From Candidatus Delongbacteria bacterium (GTDB taxonomy: Bacteria; CAIWAD01): a DNA stretch of 64,000 bases. Below the pieces are notes generated by a model. That model saw nothing but the letters and a program-made list of their open reading frames with translations. It made no database searches and was not told the DNA's origin. The position numbers and the translations under genes are program-made. Shown here piece by piece: positions 8,627 through 17,203 of this stretch. How positions within the stretch are numbered: the first letter of the stretch is position 1; every line of letters starts with the position of its first letter. The DNA lies in the NCBI GenBank assembly GCA_041675285.1, contig JBAYTZ010000001.1:382496-446495 (forward strand), written 5' to 3'.

Positions 8627-8719
8627 GGCCGCAATGTGGCACTGCCGGAAAGCCGGGGCAACGCTCCTTGGAGAAGGCGCGGGCGGGCGGTACCTTCCCT
8701 GCGGTTACTGGGAGCCCGC

Positions 8720-10198
8720 ATGCCGCCCACTGTTCCGGCCGCGTTCCGCACCCCCATGGAGAGCGCCACCCTGGCCCGTCTGGCCTGGTTGATCGCCATG
8801 CGCTGGATCTTTGTGTTGGGCATCGTGCTGGGCGCCGCGCTGGGCGCGCGCCTGTTGCCGGGCTTCCACGTCTGGCCCATGCTCCTGCTGGCCGCCTGCA
8901 CGGCCGGCTTCAACGCCCTGCTGCACGTCCTCTACGTGCGCATCGCCGGGCTCAACGGCCCGCGCAAGCAACCCATCGTCACCAGCCTGATCCAGCTCCA
9001 GATCCTGGCCGACTGGCTCGTCCTGCTGGTGTTGATCCACTACACGGGCGGCGTGGAGAGCCCGCTGCTGCACTTCTTCATTTTCCACCTGGCCCTGAGC
9101 GCGGTCTTCCTCAGCCCGGGCTTCACGGTCTTCGCCCTGCTGTTCATCGCCACGGCCACCAGCCTGCTCTTCGCCGCGGAGACCCACGGCCTGCTGACCC
9201 CCGTCGTGCTGCCCGGCCTGACCAGTCCGGAGAAGCAGCACTCGGCGCTCTACATCCTGCACTTCTGCTTCTGGTATTTCTCCACCCTGGCCGTGATGAC
9301 CCTGCTGCTGGGGGCCGTGATGCGCGGCCTGCGGCGCCGCGAACAGGAGGCGCTGCGAATCCGCCGGCGCCTGGAGGAGGTGAACCAGGAACTGACCCGC
9401 AGCGGCGTGGAGCGCATCCGGCTGATGCACACCATGGGGCACGAACTGCGCTCGCCCCTGGCCGCGGCCCAGTCCATGCTGAGCGCCCTGGACCTCAGCC
9501 AGGGCCAGGACCTGCCCCCGGCCGTGCGCACCATCCACCAGCGGATCCGCGAGCGGCTGAAGGGCCTGACCGGGCTGATCGGCGAGCTGCTGGAGCTGGC
9601 CGAACAGCGCCGCGGCGCGCCCCTCCAGGCCCAGCGCCGCATCGAGCTGGCCCAGTTGCTTCAGGGCCTGTTGGAGGACCACGCCGAGCGGGCCCGCGAG
9701 CAGGGGCTGGAGCTGCGGGCCGAGTGGACCGCCGGCCGCGAGGCCTGGGTGGGCGGGGATCCGGAGCGCCTGCGCCGGGTCTTCGAGAACCTGATCTCCA
9801 ACGCGGTCAAGTACAGCCGCCCGGGCGGCGTCGTGCACGTGGGCCTGGAGCCGGGCGCCCCGTCCGGCGGCGAGGCCCGCTGGGTGCGGGTCGCCGTGCG
9901 CGACGAAGGCATCGGCATCGCGCCGGACCAGCTGCCCCGGCTCTTCCAGGAATTCTACCGCACGCCCCAGAGCCGCCGTCACACCACCCAGGGCACGGGA
10001 CTGGGCCTGGCCATCACCAAGGACCTGGTGGAAGCCGCGGGCGGGCGCATCGAGGTCGCCAGCGTCCTGGAACAGGGCAGCACCTTCGAAGTCTGGCTGC
10101 CGGCCCTGCCCGACCCCGCCCCCGCTCCCGCCCACCGCCCAGCGGGCGTTCCGGAGCGCTCGGGAGCGGCCAGCGGCTGGGCGGCGGGCTCTGCCTGA
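8720..10198 (+). CDS. Membrane-bound sensor histidine kinase
   Basis: 492-residue two-component sensor. About six hydrophobic helices (residues ~20-210) form an integral-membrane sensor without a large periplasmic domain, followed by a coiled linker. The H-box HTMGHELRSPL carries the phosphoacceptor His, and the ATPase domain shows N (ENLISNAVKYSRPGG), G1 (RDEGIGIAPDQL), F (FQEFYR) and G2 (GTGLGLAI) boxes. A Pro/Ala tail ends the protein. The ATG is chosen because it follows GGGAG and starts just before the first helix. No response regulator is adjacent; the flagellar cluster begins 160 bp downstream. Confidence 0.88.
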   Translation: MPPTVPAAFRTPMESATLARLAWLIAMRWIFVLGIVLGAALGARLLPGFHVWPMLLLAACTAGFNALLHVLYVRIAGLNGPRKQPIVTSLIQLQILADWLVLLVLIHYTGGVESPLLHFFIFHLALSAVFLSPGFTVFALLFIATATSLLFAAETHGLLTPVVLPGLTSPEKQHSALYILHFCFWYFSTLAVMTLLLGAVMRGLRRREQEALRIRRRLEEVNQELTRSGVERIRLMHTMGHELRSPLAAAQSMLSALDLSQGQDLPPAVRTIHQRIRERLKGLTGLIGELLELAEQRRGAPLQAQRRIELAQLLQGLLEDHAERAREQGLELRAEWTAGREAWVGGDPERLRRVFENLISNAVKYSRPGGVVHVGLEPGAPSGGEARWVRVAVRDEGIGIAPDQLPRLFQEFYRTPQSRRHTTQGTGLGLAITKDLVEAAGGRIEVASVLEQGSTFEVWLPALPDPAPAPAHRPAGVPERSGAASGWAAGSA

Positions 10199-10314
10199 GC
10201 CCGGCGGTCCACTCGGCACTTTCTACCCGCCCCGGCCCGGTCCCCGTCCAGCCTCCGCCACCAAGCCCGCTGGCGGCAAGGGTCTCCCGCCCCGCGTCCC
10301 CCTCTCCCTGCTCG

Positions 10315-10330
10315 TGGCACGGAACTTGCC
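10315..10330 (+). promoter_or_regulatory. Sigma-54 (-24/-12) promoter for the flagellar cluster
   Basis: TGGCACGGAACTTGCC matches TGGCACG-N4-TTGC, with exactly 10 bp between the invariant GG and GC. It lies 28 bp upstream of flgB. Sigma-54 control of flagellar genes is well known in several phyla. No rpoN or enhancer-binding gene is adjacent. Confidence 0.8.
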
Positions 10331-10358
10331 AGTCCGCCTTTGAAAGTTCGGGAGTTCC

Positions 10359-10787
10359 ATGGCTTCGATTTCGGAAGACCTGCTGTTCAAGCGCACCATG
10401 CTGCCCCTGATGCACAGCGGCCTGGATGCCTACGCCCTGCGCCAGAAGGCCATCGCCAACAATCTGGCCAACAGCGAGACCGACGGCTACGTGCGCCAGG
10501 CCGTGCGCTTCGAGGATGCGCTGGACCAGGCGCTGGAGAGTTCCGGCGAGGGGCTGAGCCGCACCCATCCGGACCACCTGCCGCACCCCTCCGAGGCCGG
10601 CACGGCGGCGCCCGAGCTGGTGGCGGATGAAGAGGGCAGCTACTTCAACGGCCACAACAACGTGGACGTGGACCAGGAGATGACCGAACTGGCGCGCGCC
10701 ACCTTGAGCTACCGCTTCGCCACCCGCCAGGTGCGGCACGTGGTGGAGACCCTGGACCGCGCCATCCGCGGCGGCCGCGGCGGTTGA
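10359..10787 (+). CDS. flgB: Flagellar basal-body proximal rod protein FlgB
   Basis: 142-residue rod protein, exported through the flagellar type III apparatus and assembled on the MS-ring. The conserved N-terminal rod/hook motif reads RQKAIANNLANSETDGY. The C-terminus ends in the helix carrying the polymerising motif (TELARATLSYRFATRQVRHVVETL). Length fits the family. It is the first gene of the cluster, directly behind the sigma-54 promoter. The gap to flgC is unusually long (209 bp) and filled by an inverted repeat. Confidence 0.95.
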   Translation: MASISEDLLFKRTMLPLMHSGLDAYALRQKAIANNLANSETDGYVRQAVRFEDALDQALESSGEGLSRTHPDHLPHPSEAGTAAPELVADEEGSYFNGHNNVDVDQEMTELARATLSYRFATRQVRHVVETLDRAIRGGRGG

Positions 10788-10806
10788 TCCCGACTCCGGA
10801 CTCGAA

Positions 10807-10960
10807 CAGGACACGAAGAACACGAAGAGATAAGAAGAACACGGAGTGGGCGGATGAGTGGATTCACAACACGCGTTGTCTGGCAGCGGACAGAAAGCGT
10901 GAGACCGGCCTCTTCCGATTCTTCCCGCTCTTCTCTTCCCTTCGTGAACTTCGTGTCCTG
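10807..10960. repeat. Inverted repeat of the 8/9-bp periodic type (copy B), inside the flagellar operon
   Basis: Arms 10807-10837 and 10930-10960 match over 31 bp with five mismatches; the loop is 92 bp. The arms contain ACACGAAGA units spaced every 9 bp. A frame from 10784 reads through the element into flgC but looks non-coding here, so flgC starts after it. Confidence 0.75.
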
Positions 10961-10996
10961 CTCGTCCCCAAGTCAGGCCAGAGGAGGAGGCGGACG

Positions 10997-11497
10997 GTGA
11001 AAATCGAGGATCCCACGGCCTTCCATCACTTGAACATCAGCCACTCGGGGCTGAGCGCCCAGCGGCGCCGGATGGACGCCATCAGCGAGAACCTGGCCAA
11101 CCTGCAGACCACGCGCGGCAAGGACGGCGGCCCCTTCCAACCCCGCGTGGTGGTGATGAGCGAGGGCGAGGAGCAGGCCGCCTTCAGCACGGTGGACGGC
11201 CCGCGGCCGGCGCGCCTCTGGACCACGCACCCCGAACACCTGCGGGCCACGGACCAGGGACAGGACGAGGACGGGCTGCGCGGCGTGAAGGCCGAGGTGC
11301 TGATCCAGAACCGCCGCCCGCGGCTGGAATACGATCCCGAGCATCCCGACGCCGACGAGAACGGCTACGTGGCCTATCCGGACATCAACGTGGTGGAGGA
11401 GATGACCCACCTCATCGCCGCCAGCCGGGCCTACGAGGCCAACCTGACCGCCATCGCGGCGGCCAAGGACATGGCCGGCAAGGCCCTGGAGATCTGA
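10997..11497 (+). CDS. flgC: Flagellar basal-body proximal rod protein FlgC
   Basis: 166-residue rod component acting with FlgB and FlgF. The N-terminus has LSAQRRRMDAISENLANLQT and the C-terminus has NVVEEMTHLIAASRAYEANLTAI, both diagnostic of FlgC. The start is the GTG at 10997, 6-8 nt after GAGGAGGAGG; the frame opens further upstream but crosses repeat B. It is slightly longer than the usual ~140 residues because of a Glu/Asp-rich middle segment. fliE follows after 1 nt. Confidence 0.93.
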   Translation: MKIEDPTAFHHLNISHSGLSAQRRRMDAISENLANLQTTRGKDGGPFQPRVVVMSEGEEQAAFSTVDGPRPARLWTTHPEHLRATDQGQDEDGLRGVKAEVLIQNRRPRLEYDPEHPDADENGYVAYPDINVVEEMTHLIAASRAYEANLTAIAAAKDMAGKALEI

Positions 11498-11498
11498 C

Positions 11499-11915
11499 AT
11501 GGCCCTTGTGACTCCTTCCATGCGCCTCTACCAGCTGGCCGGCGAGCAGCGCCCGATCTCGGCCTCCATGCTGGAATCCGCCCGGCAGACGGACCTCCTG
11601 CGCAAAGGCCACCAGGCCGGCAGCCTGGGGGCCAGCTCCCTCGAGGCACCGGGACTGGCCCAGCCCGGCGGTGCGGACGGGGCGGGCGAGGCCGGCCGCA
11701 GTTTCGTGCAGACCCTGAAGGACGCTGTGGAATCCGTCAACCTGCAGCAGGTGCAGTCCGACGACACGGCGGCGCGCTTCGCCGCCGGCCAGGTGGAGGA
11801 CGTGCACGACGCCATGATCTCGCTGGAGAAGGCCTCGCTCTCCTTCAAGTTCATGGTGGAAGTGCGCAACAAGCTGCTGGACGGCTACCAGGAAATCATG
11901 CGCATGCAGGTGTAG
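11499..11915 (+). CDS. fliE: Flagellar hook-basal body complex protein FliE
   Basis: 138-residue adapter between the MS-ring and the rod. The C-terminal half has the family features DDTAARFAAGQVEDVHDAMI, then SLSFKFMVEVRNKLLDGYQEIMRMQV. The N-terminal ~60 residues are longer and less conserved than in enteric FliE. It lies directly after flgC, the usual place in a flgBC-fliE-fliFGHIJ operon. Confidence 0.93.
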   Translation: MALVTPSMRLYQLAGEQRPISASMLESARQTDLLRKGHQAGSLGASSLEAPGLAQPGGADGAGEAGRSFVQTLKDAVESVNLQQVQSDDTAARFAAGQVEDVHDAMISLEKASLSFKFMVEVRNKLLDGYQEIMRMQV

Positions 11916-11959
11916 CACGCGCCTGTTGACGACGTCGACCCCAATCGCGGAGCCCGTGA

Positions 11960-13531
11960 ATGCCTGAGTGGCTGAACGCCTTTTGGCTCAACCTGAAACG
12001 CACCTGGAACAGCCCCCAGCGCGGGCGCCTGATCTTCATGGGCGGCGCGGCGGCCACCCTGCTGGTGGTGCTGGGCGTCACCTTCTGGTGGGCCTCCCAG
12101 CCCGACTGGGCGCCGCTCTACTCCGGCCTGAGCGAGGTGGAGGCGGCCAAGATCGTCTCCAAGCTCGAGGAGCAGAAGGCCCCCTTCCGGCTCAGCCAGG
12201 GCGGCGGGACCATCGAGGTGCCCCGGGCCGACCTCTACCGGCTGCGCGTCAAGCTGGCCGCCGAGGGCGGACCCAAACCCGTCATCCCCGGCTACGAGCT
12301 GCTGGACCAGCAGAAACTGGGCATGAGCGACCGCGAGATGGACGTGATGCAGAAGCGGGCGCTGGAGGGCGAGCTGGCCAAGACTCTGGACGCCCTGGAG
12401 TGGGTGCAGGGCGCCACGGTGCACATCGTCCAGCCCAAGCCCTCGCTCTTCTCCGACGAGCAGCTGCCCACCACGGCCAGCGTCACCGTGGTCACCGACA
12501 AGTCCTACGCCGTGCCCAAGAGCGAGGTGCAAGGCGTGGTGGCCCTGGTCAGCTCCGCCGTGGAGGGCCTGCACCCCTCGCGGGTCACGGTGGTGGACAG
12601 CCAGGGCAAGCTGCTCACCGAGCCCGTCGAGGACGACGAGGGCCTGGGCCGCTCGTCCAAGCAGATCGAACTCACGCGCAAGATGAACTCGTACTACACC
12701 CAGCTGGCCCAGGACGTGCTGGACAAGGTGCTGGGCGCCGGCCGCAGCGTGGTGCGGGTGACGGCGGACCTGGACTTCGGCTATCTGGAGCGCACCAGCC
12801 GGATCTTCGACCCGGAGAAGAAGATCGTCCGCAGCCAGGAACTCAACGAGGAGAGCTCCACCGGCGAGGACACCACGGCCACCCAGGAGGAGAAGCAGAT
12901 CACCAACTACGAGGTGGACGAGGTGCTGGAGCACATGCGCGGCCAGCAGGGCGCGCTCAAGCGGCTCAGCATCTCGGTGGTGGTGGACGGCACCTACACG
13001 GCGGGCAAGAACGCCGACGGCGACGAAGTGATGAACTACGTGGCCCGCAGCCCGGAGGAGATGACCAAGCTCGAGCAGATCGTGCGCACGGCGGTGGGCT
13101 TCAGCGAGCCGCGCGGGGACCAGATCCAGGCCCACAACCTGGCCTTCGACAGCTCGACCCAGGAGAACGACCTGGGCGCCCTGCGGCGTGAGAAGCTCAA
13201 GGACCTGGGCCTGGACATCCTGCGCAAGGCCCTGTTCATCGGCGGGATCATCGCCTTCCTGTTCCTGCTGCGCTCCACGCTGGCCCTGGTCAACTCGCGC
13301 ATCAGCCAGGCCTTCGACGACAAGCGCGCCCTGATGCTGGCCTCCGCCCGCGGCGAGACCTACGAGGAGGAGGTGGAGGAGGAGGTGCCGCTGCTGCTGG
13401 AGCTGGAGGCGGCCCGCTCCCCCGAACAGCGCCAGATCGCCCGCGTCCACAAGAAGGTGGTGGACTACTGCAAGGAACACCCGGATGACGCCGCCCGGCT
13501 GGTGCGGGCCTGGTTCTACGAAGGGAACTGA
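11960..13531 (+). CDS. fliF: Flagellar MS-ring protein FliF
   Basis: 523-residue inner-membrane ring protein. It has an N-terminal membrane helix (residues ~22-42), ring-building motifs (LYSGLSEVEAAKIVSKLEE; GYELLDQQKLGMSDREMDVMQKRALEGELAKTL), the central domain, and a second membrane helix near residues 415-440. The acidic C-terminal tail (EEEVEEEVPLLLELEAARSP) is the FliG-binding part. Its stop overlaps the fliG ATG by 1 nt. Confidence 0.96.
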   Translation: MPEWLNAFWLNLKRTWNSPQRGRLIFMGGAAATLLVVLGVTFWWASQPDWAPLYSGLSEVEAAKIVSKLEEQKAPFRLSQGGGTIEVPRADLYRLRVKLAAEGGPKPVIPGYELLDQQKLGMSDREMDVMQKRALEGELAKTLDALEWVQGATVHIVQPKPSLFSDEQLPTTASVTVVTDKSYAVPKSEVQGVVALVSSAVEGLHPSRVTVVDSQGKLLTEPVEDDEGLGRSSKQIELTRKMNSYYTQLAQDVLDKVLGAGRSVVRVTADLDFGYLERTSRIFDPEKKIVRSQELNEESSTGEDTTATQEEKQITNYEVDEVLEHMRGQQGALKRLSISVVVDGTYTAGKNADGDEVMNYVARSPEEMTKLEQIVRTAVGFSEPRGDQIQAHNLAFDSSTQENDLGALRREKLKDLGLDILRKALFIGGIIAFLFLLRSTLALVNSRISQAFDDKRALMLASARGETYEEEVEEEVPLLLELEAARSPEQRQIARVHKKVVDYCKEHPDDAARLVRAWFYEGN

Positions 13532-14547
13532 TGGAAGGCACCGAAAAATTCCGCGAGATGGGGGGCGTCCAGCGGGCCGCCACCTTCTTCGTCTCCATCG
13601 GTCCCGAGGCGGCCTCCGAGATCGTCAAGTTCCTCGAGCCCACCGAGGTCGAGGAGATCGCCCGCGAGATCATCAAGCTGGGCAACCTGCCCACCCCCGT
13701 GCTGCAGGCCGCCGAGGACGACTTCTACGAAATGGCCATCGCGGCCGACTACATCAAGGAGGGCGGGCTGTCCTACGCGCAGAGCCTGCTCCAGTCGGCG
13801 CTGGGCGAGGTCAAGGCGCTGGACATCATCAAGCGCATCAAGTCCAGCCTGCAGATCCGCGGCTTCAACGTCCTCAAGAACGTGGACTCCAACGAGCTGC
13901 TCAGCTTCCTGCAGCGCGAGCATCCCCAGACCATCGCCCTCGTGCTCACCCAGCTCTCCCCCAGCCAGGCGGCGATCATCATCGCCAACCTGCCCGCCGA
14001 CATCGCCAAGGAGGCCATGCTGCGCTTCGCGCGCATGGAGCGCGTCTCGCCGGAGAACATCGCCGCCGTGGAGCAGGTGCTGGAGAGCCGCATCGACTTC
14101 AGCCAGATGGGCTCCAAACTGGGCGGCGTCAAGGCCGCGGCGGACATCCTCAACCTGACCGGCCAATCGGTGGAGAAGTCCGTGCTGACCGCGCTCTCCG
14201 TCGATGCGCCGGAGCTCTCGGCCGAGATCAAGAACCTGATGTTCGTCTTCGAGGACGTGATCCACATGGACGACCGCAGCATCCAAAAGGTGCTGCGCGA
14301 GGTGGACAACAAGGACCTCACGCTGGCGCTCAAGGCCTGCACGCCGGACCTGGCGGAGCGCCTGCTGGCCAACATCTCCAGCCGCGCCGCGGAGATGATC
14401 CGCGAAGAGCTGGAGTACATGCCGCCCGTGCGCCTGCGCGAGGTGGAGGAGGTCCAGCAGAAGATCATCGACATCATCCGCCGCCTGGAGGACGAAGGCC
14501 AGATCTACATCACCAAGACCGCCGACGAGGGCGACATGATGGTCTAG
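13531..14547 (+). CDS. fliG: Flagellar motor switch protein FliG
   Basis: 338-residue rotor protein of normal length. The three-domain layout is visible: N-terminal FliF-binding domain (GGVQRAATFFVSIGPEAASEIVKFL), middle domain with the EHPQT motif (LQREHPQTIALVLTQLSP), and a C-terminal torque domain rich in charged residues (MFVFEDVIHMDDRSIQKVLREV). It contacts the MotAB stator encoded at 22.2-23.6 kb. Confidence 0.97.
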   Translation: MEGTEKFREMGGVQRAATFFVSIGPEAASEIVKFLEPTEVEEIAREIIKLGNLPTPVLQAAEDDFYEMAIAADYIKEGGLSYAQSLLQSALGEVKALDIIKRIKSSLQIRGFNVLKNVDSNELLSFLQREHPQTIALVLTQLSPSQAAIIIANLPADIAKEAMLRFARMERVSPENIAAVEQVLESRIDFSQMGSKLGGVKAAADILNLTGQSVEKSVLTALSVDAPELSAEIKNLMFVFEDVIHMDDRSIQKVLREVDNKDLTLALKACTPDLAERLLANISSRAAEMIREELEYMPPVRLREVEEVQQKIIDIIRRLEDEGQIYITKTADEGDMMV

Positions 14548-14695
14548 CCCGGCTTGCCCGGTCGGGGGTCCCCCGCCCGGCGCCGCGCGGCCGGAACTGA
14601 CGTGAGGAAGCCGTGAGCCTGTTCGTGTCTCTGCCCGTTGCCCTGCCGGCCCGACCCCGCCGGGGCCGAAGCCGTGGCTCCGGAACCCGCGCCCG

Positions 14696-15436
14696 ATGAG
14701 CGGGCAGCTCCTCAAGGCCGGCAGCGTGCGGCTGGAGGGCGTGGCCTGGGTGGACACGGGCACGCACGCCGAATCCCGCGGCGACCAGGGCGAGTTCCAG
14801 CGCTCCAGCACGGCGCTGGCGTTGTTCCGCCGGCGCATCGAGGCCCTGCGTGCGGAGAACACCCAGCTGCGCGCGGAGATGGCCGCGCTGCGCGAATCCG
14901 TGGCGGAGCGCCAGGAACAGTCCCGGGCCGAGGGGCACCTGCTGGGCCTGGAAGAGGGCCGCCTGCGCGTGGAGGACGAGCTGCTGGAGGCCTTCCACCT
15001 GCTGGAGATCCAGTCGGAGGCCTTCCGCGCGGAGGCGGCGCGCTACCACGAAGGGGCCGATCGCGAACTGGTGGCCCTGGCCCGCTGGCTGGCCGAGCAG
15101 GTCCTGCGGCGCGAGCTGCCGCTGGACGAGGAGCGGCTGGCCCGCCAGGTGGCCGCCCTGCTGGAGGCCTGCCTGGACCAGCAGGTTCTGCGCCTGCACC
15201 TCCATCCGGGGGATCGGCGCCGTCTGCTGGGCGAGGAGCTGCTGGAGCGCCTGCCGCGCCTGCGCACCCTGCTGCAGACCCTGCAGGGCCGGCTGGAGTG
15301 GGTGGAGGCCGCGGATGTCCCGCCCGGGGCCTGCCGCGTGGAACTGCACGACGGCCTGCTGGACGCCGCGCCCGCGGGCATGCTGGATCACCTGGAGCAA
15401 TCCCTCGTGCGGGCCCTGGAGGCCCGGCAGCCATGA
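14696..15436 (+). CDS. fliH: Flagellar export ATPase regulator FliH
   Basis: 246-residue cytoplasmic protein that binds and regulates FliI. Residues ~45-120 form a long Ala/Glu/Arg coiled coil; the C-terminal half has ELVALARWLAEQVLRREL and a late VELHDGLLDA that fit the FliH/HrpE family. The start at 14696 leaves 148 bp after fliG; no gene is apparent in that gap, but an alternative upstream start in another frame cannot be excluded. The stop overlaps the fliI ATG by 4 nt. Confidence 0.88.
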   Translation: MSGQLLKAGSVRLEGVAWVDTGTHAESRGDQGEFQRSSTALALFRRRIEALRAENTQLRAEMAALRESVAERQEQSRAEGHLLGLEEGRLRVEDELLEAFHLLEIQSEAFRAEAARYHEGADRELVALARWLAEQVLRRELPLDEERLARQVAALLEACLDQQVLRLHLHPGDRRRLLGEELLERLPRLRTLLQTLQGRLEWVEAADVPPGACRVELHDGLLDAAPAGMLDHLEQSLVRALEARQP

Positions 15437-16734
15437 GGGCGCTGCAGGACTGGCGCGAGGCAGGCGCGCGGCTCGCCCACTGGCCGCGCCACGGGCTGGT
15501 GGAGCGGGTCACGGGCCTGGTGGTGGAGGGCCGCGGCCCCCACGGCGGGCTGGGGCAGTCCTGCTGGATCGGCGAGCGCGACGGCGAGCTGGAGGCCGAG
15601 ATCATCGGCTTCCGCGGCTCGCGCACGCTGCTGATGCCGCTGGGTCAGCTGACGGGCGTGCGGCCCGGCCAGCTGATCCGCCTGCGGCCGGACCCGCCCC
15701 AGGTGCCCACGGGCGAGCTGCTGGTGGGCCGCGTGCTGGACGCCATGGGCGAGCCCATCGACGGCAAGGGCCCGCTGGCGGTGAGCGGGCGCGCGCCCCT
15801 GCACCGGGCGGCCCCGCCCGCCCTGGAGCGGCCGCGAATCGACCAGGTCTTCGCCACGGGCGTGCGCAGCATCGACGGCCTGCTGACCTGCGGCCGCGGC
15901 CAGCGGCTGGGGATCTTCGCCGGCGCGGGCGTGGGCAAGTCCGTTCTGCTGGGGATGATCGCGCGCCAGTCCGATGCCCAGGTCAACGTGATCGGTCTGA
16001 TCGGCGAGCGCGGGCGCGAAGTGCGCGAGTTCATCGAACGCGACCTGGGCGAAGAGGGGCTGAACAAGAGCGTGGTGGTGGTGGTCACCAGCGACCAGGC
16101 GCCCCTGCTCAAGCGGCGCGGCGTGCAGCTGGCCACGGCCGTGGCCGAGAGTTTCCGCGCGCGCGGGCTGGACGTGCTGCTGCTGGTGGACAGCCTGACC
16201 CGCGTGGCCATGGCCCAGCGCGAGATCGGCCTGGCCGCGGGCGAGCCCCCCGCCAGCAAGGGCTACACGCCCTCGGTGTTCGCCCTGTTGCCCGGCCTGC
16301 TGGAGCGGGCCGGCCGCACGCCGGAGGGCAGCATCACGGGCTTCTACACCGTGCTGGTGGACGGCGACGATCTGACGGACCCGGTGGCCGACGCCGCGCG
16401 CAGCATTCTGGACGGGCACCTGCTGCTCTCGCGCCGGCTGGCCGAGCGCGGGCACTGGCCGGCCGTGGACGTGCTGGGCTCCATCAGCCGCGTGCGGCCG
16501 GACCTGGTGGACGAGGCCCACGACCAGGCCGTGCGCCGCTTGCTGCGCTGGCTGGCCGCGCACCAGGAGGCGGAGGACCTGATCCAGGTGGGCGCCTACG
16601 TCAAGGGCACGGATCCCGACGTGGACCAGGCCGTGGCGCGCATGCCCAGGACCCGGGACTGGCTCTGCCAGCGCCAGACCGAGCACACGGACTACTTCGA
16701 GACGGTGCGGCGCCTGCGCGAGCTGGTGGCGTGA
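15433..16734 (+). CDS. fliI: Flagellum-specific ATP synthase FliI
   Basis: 433-residue hexameric ATPase of the flagellar export apparatus. The P-loop reads GIFAGAGVGKSVLLGMIAR, and the family motifs GLIGERGREVREFIERDLG, LLLVDSLTRVAMAQREIGLAAGEPP and SKGYTPSVFALLPGLLERAG follow. The ATG that overlaps the fliH stop is used. Length is standard. Confidence 0.97.
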   Translation: MRALQDWREAGARLAHWPRHGLVERVTGLVVEGRGPHGGLGQSCWIGERDGELEAEIIGFRGSRTLLMPLGQLTGVRPGQLIRLRPDPPQVPTGELLVGRVLDAMGEPIDGKGPLAVSGRAPLHRAAPPALERPRIDQVFATGVRSIDGLLTCGRGQRLGIFAGAGVGKSVLLGMIARQSDAQVNVIGLIGERGREVREFIERDLGEEGLNKSVVVVVTSDQAPLLKRRGVQLATAVAESFRARGLDVLLLVDSLTRVAMAQREIGLAAGEPPASKGYTPSVFALLPGLLERAGRTPEGSITGFYTVLVDGDDLTDPVADAARSILDGHLLLSRRLAERGHWPAVDVLGSISRVRPDLVDEAHDQAVRRLLRWLAAHQEAEDLIQVGAYVKGTDPDVDQAVARMPRTRDWLCQRQTEHTDYFETVRRLRELVA

Positions 16735-16741
16735 GGGTCGC

Positions 16742-17203
16742 ATGGATCGCGTGAAACGGTTGGACCGCCTGCTCAAGCTGCGCCTGCGCCGGGAGCGTCA
16801 GGCCAGCCTGCAGCTGGCCCTGGGCCTGCGCGAGGACGAGGAGCGCCGCCGCGCCCTGCTCGAATCCGAGGGGCAGCTGGAGGAGGCGCGCCGGATCTGG
16901 CAGGACGAACTAGGCGGCGGACTGGCCGCCGCGCGCCTGACTCTGCTGCGCAGCTACCTGGATCAGCGCCAGCGGGGCCTCACCCAGCGCGAGCGGCTGG
17001 TGCGGGACTGGCAGCCGCGGCTGGGCGTCCTGCGCGTGGAGCTGGGCAGCGCGGCCCGGGAGCGCCAGGCCCTGGAGCACTGGCGCGAGCGGCTGCGGAT
17101 CCGCCTGCGGCTGGAGGAGAGCCGCGCCGAGCGGCGGGCGCTGGATGAGATCGGCCTGCGCGAGAATCGGCGCCGCAACGATCCTGAACACGGAGAGGAC
17201 TGA
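16742..17203 (+). CDS. fliJ: Flagellar export chaperone FliJ
   Basis: 153-residue, almost entirely helical, Arg/Leu/Glu-rich coiled-coil protein starting MDRVKRLDRLLKLRLRRERQA. FliJ proteins are poorly conserved; the call rests on coiled-coil composition, length and position right after fliI. FliJ forms the stalk inside the FliI hexamer and escorts export substrates. The next gene begins within its stop codon. Confidence 0.85.
   Translation: MDRVKRLDRLLKLRLRRERQASLQLALGLREDEERRRALLESEGQLEEARRIWQDELGGGLAAARLTLLRSYLDQRQRGLTQRERLVRDWQPRLGVLRVELGSAARERQALEHWRERLRIRLRLEESRAERRALDEIGLRENRRRNDPEHGED

Noticed and set aside
7910..8719. The first 270 codons of a plus-strand frame preceding the histidine kinase
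   Set aside because: Antisense to the lipoprotein gene; the kinase start at 8720 has GGGAG upstream and begins at the first membrane helix.
10784..10996. A longer FlgC starting at 10784
   Set aside because: The extra 71 residues pass through the inverted repeat and are Arg/Lys-rich noise; GTG 10997 has a strong ribosome site.
14548..14695. An extra small gene between fliG and fliH
   Set aside because: Only short frames without motifs or a ribosome site; treated as leader of fliH.
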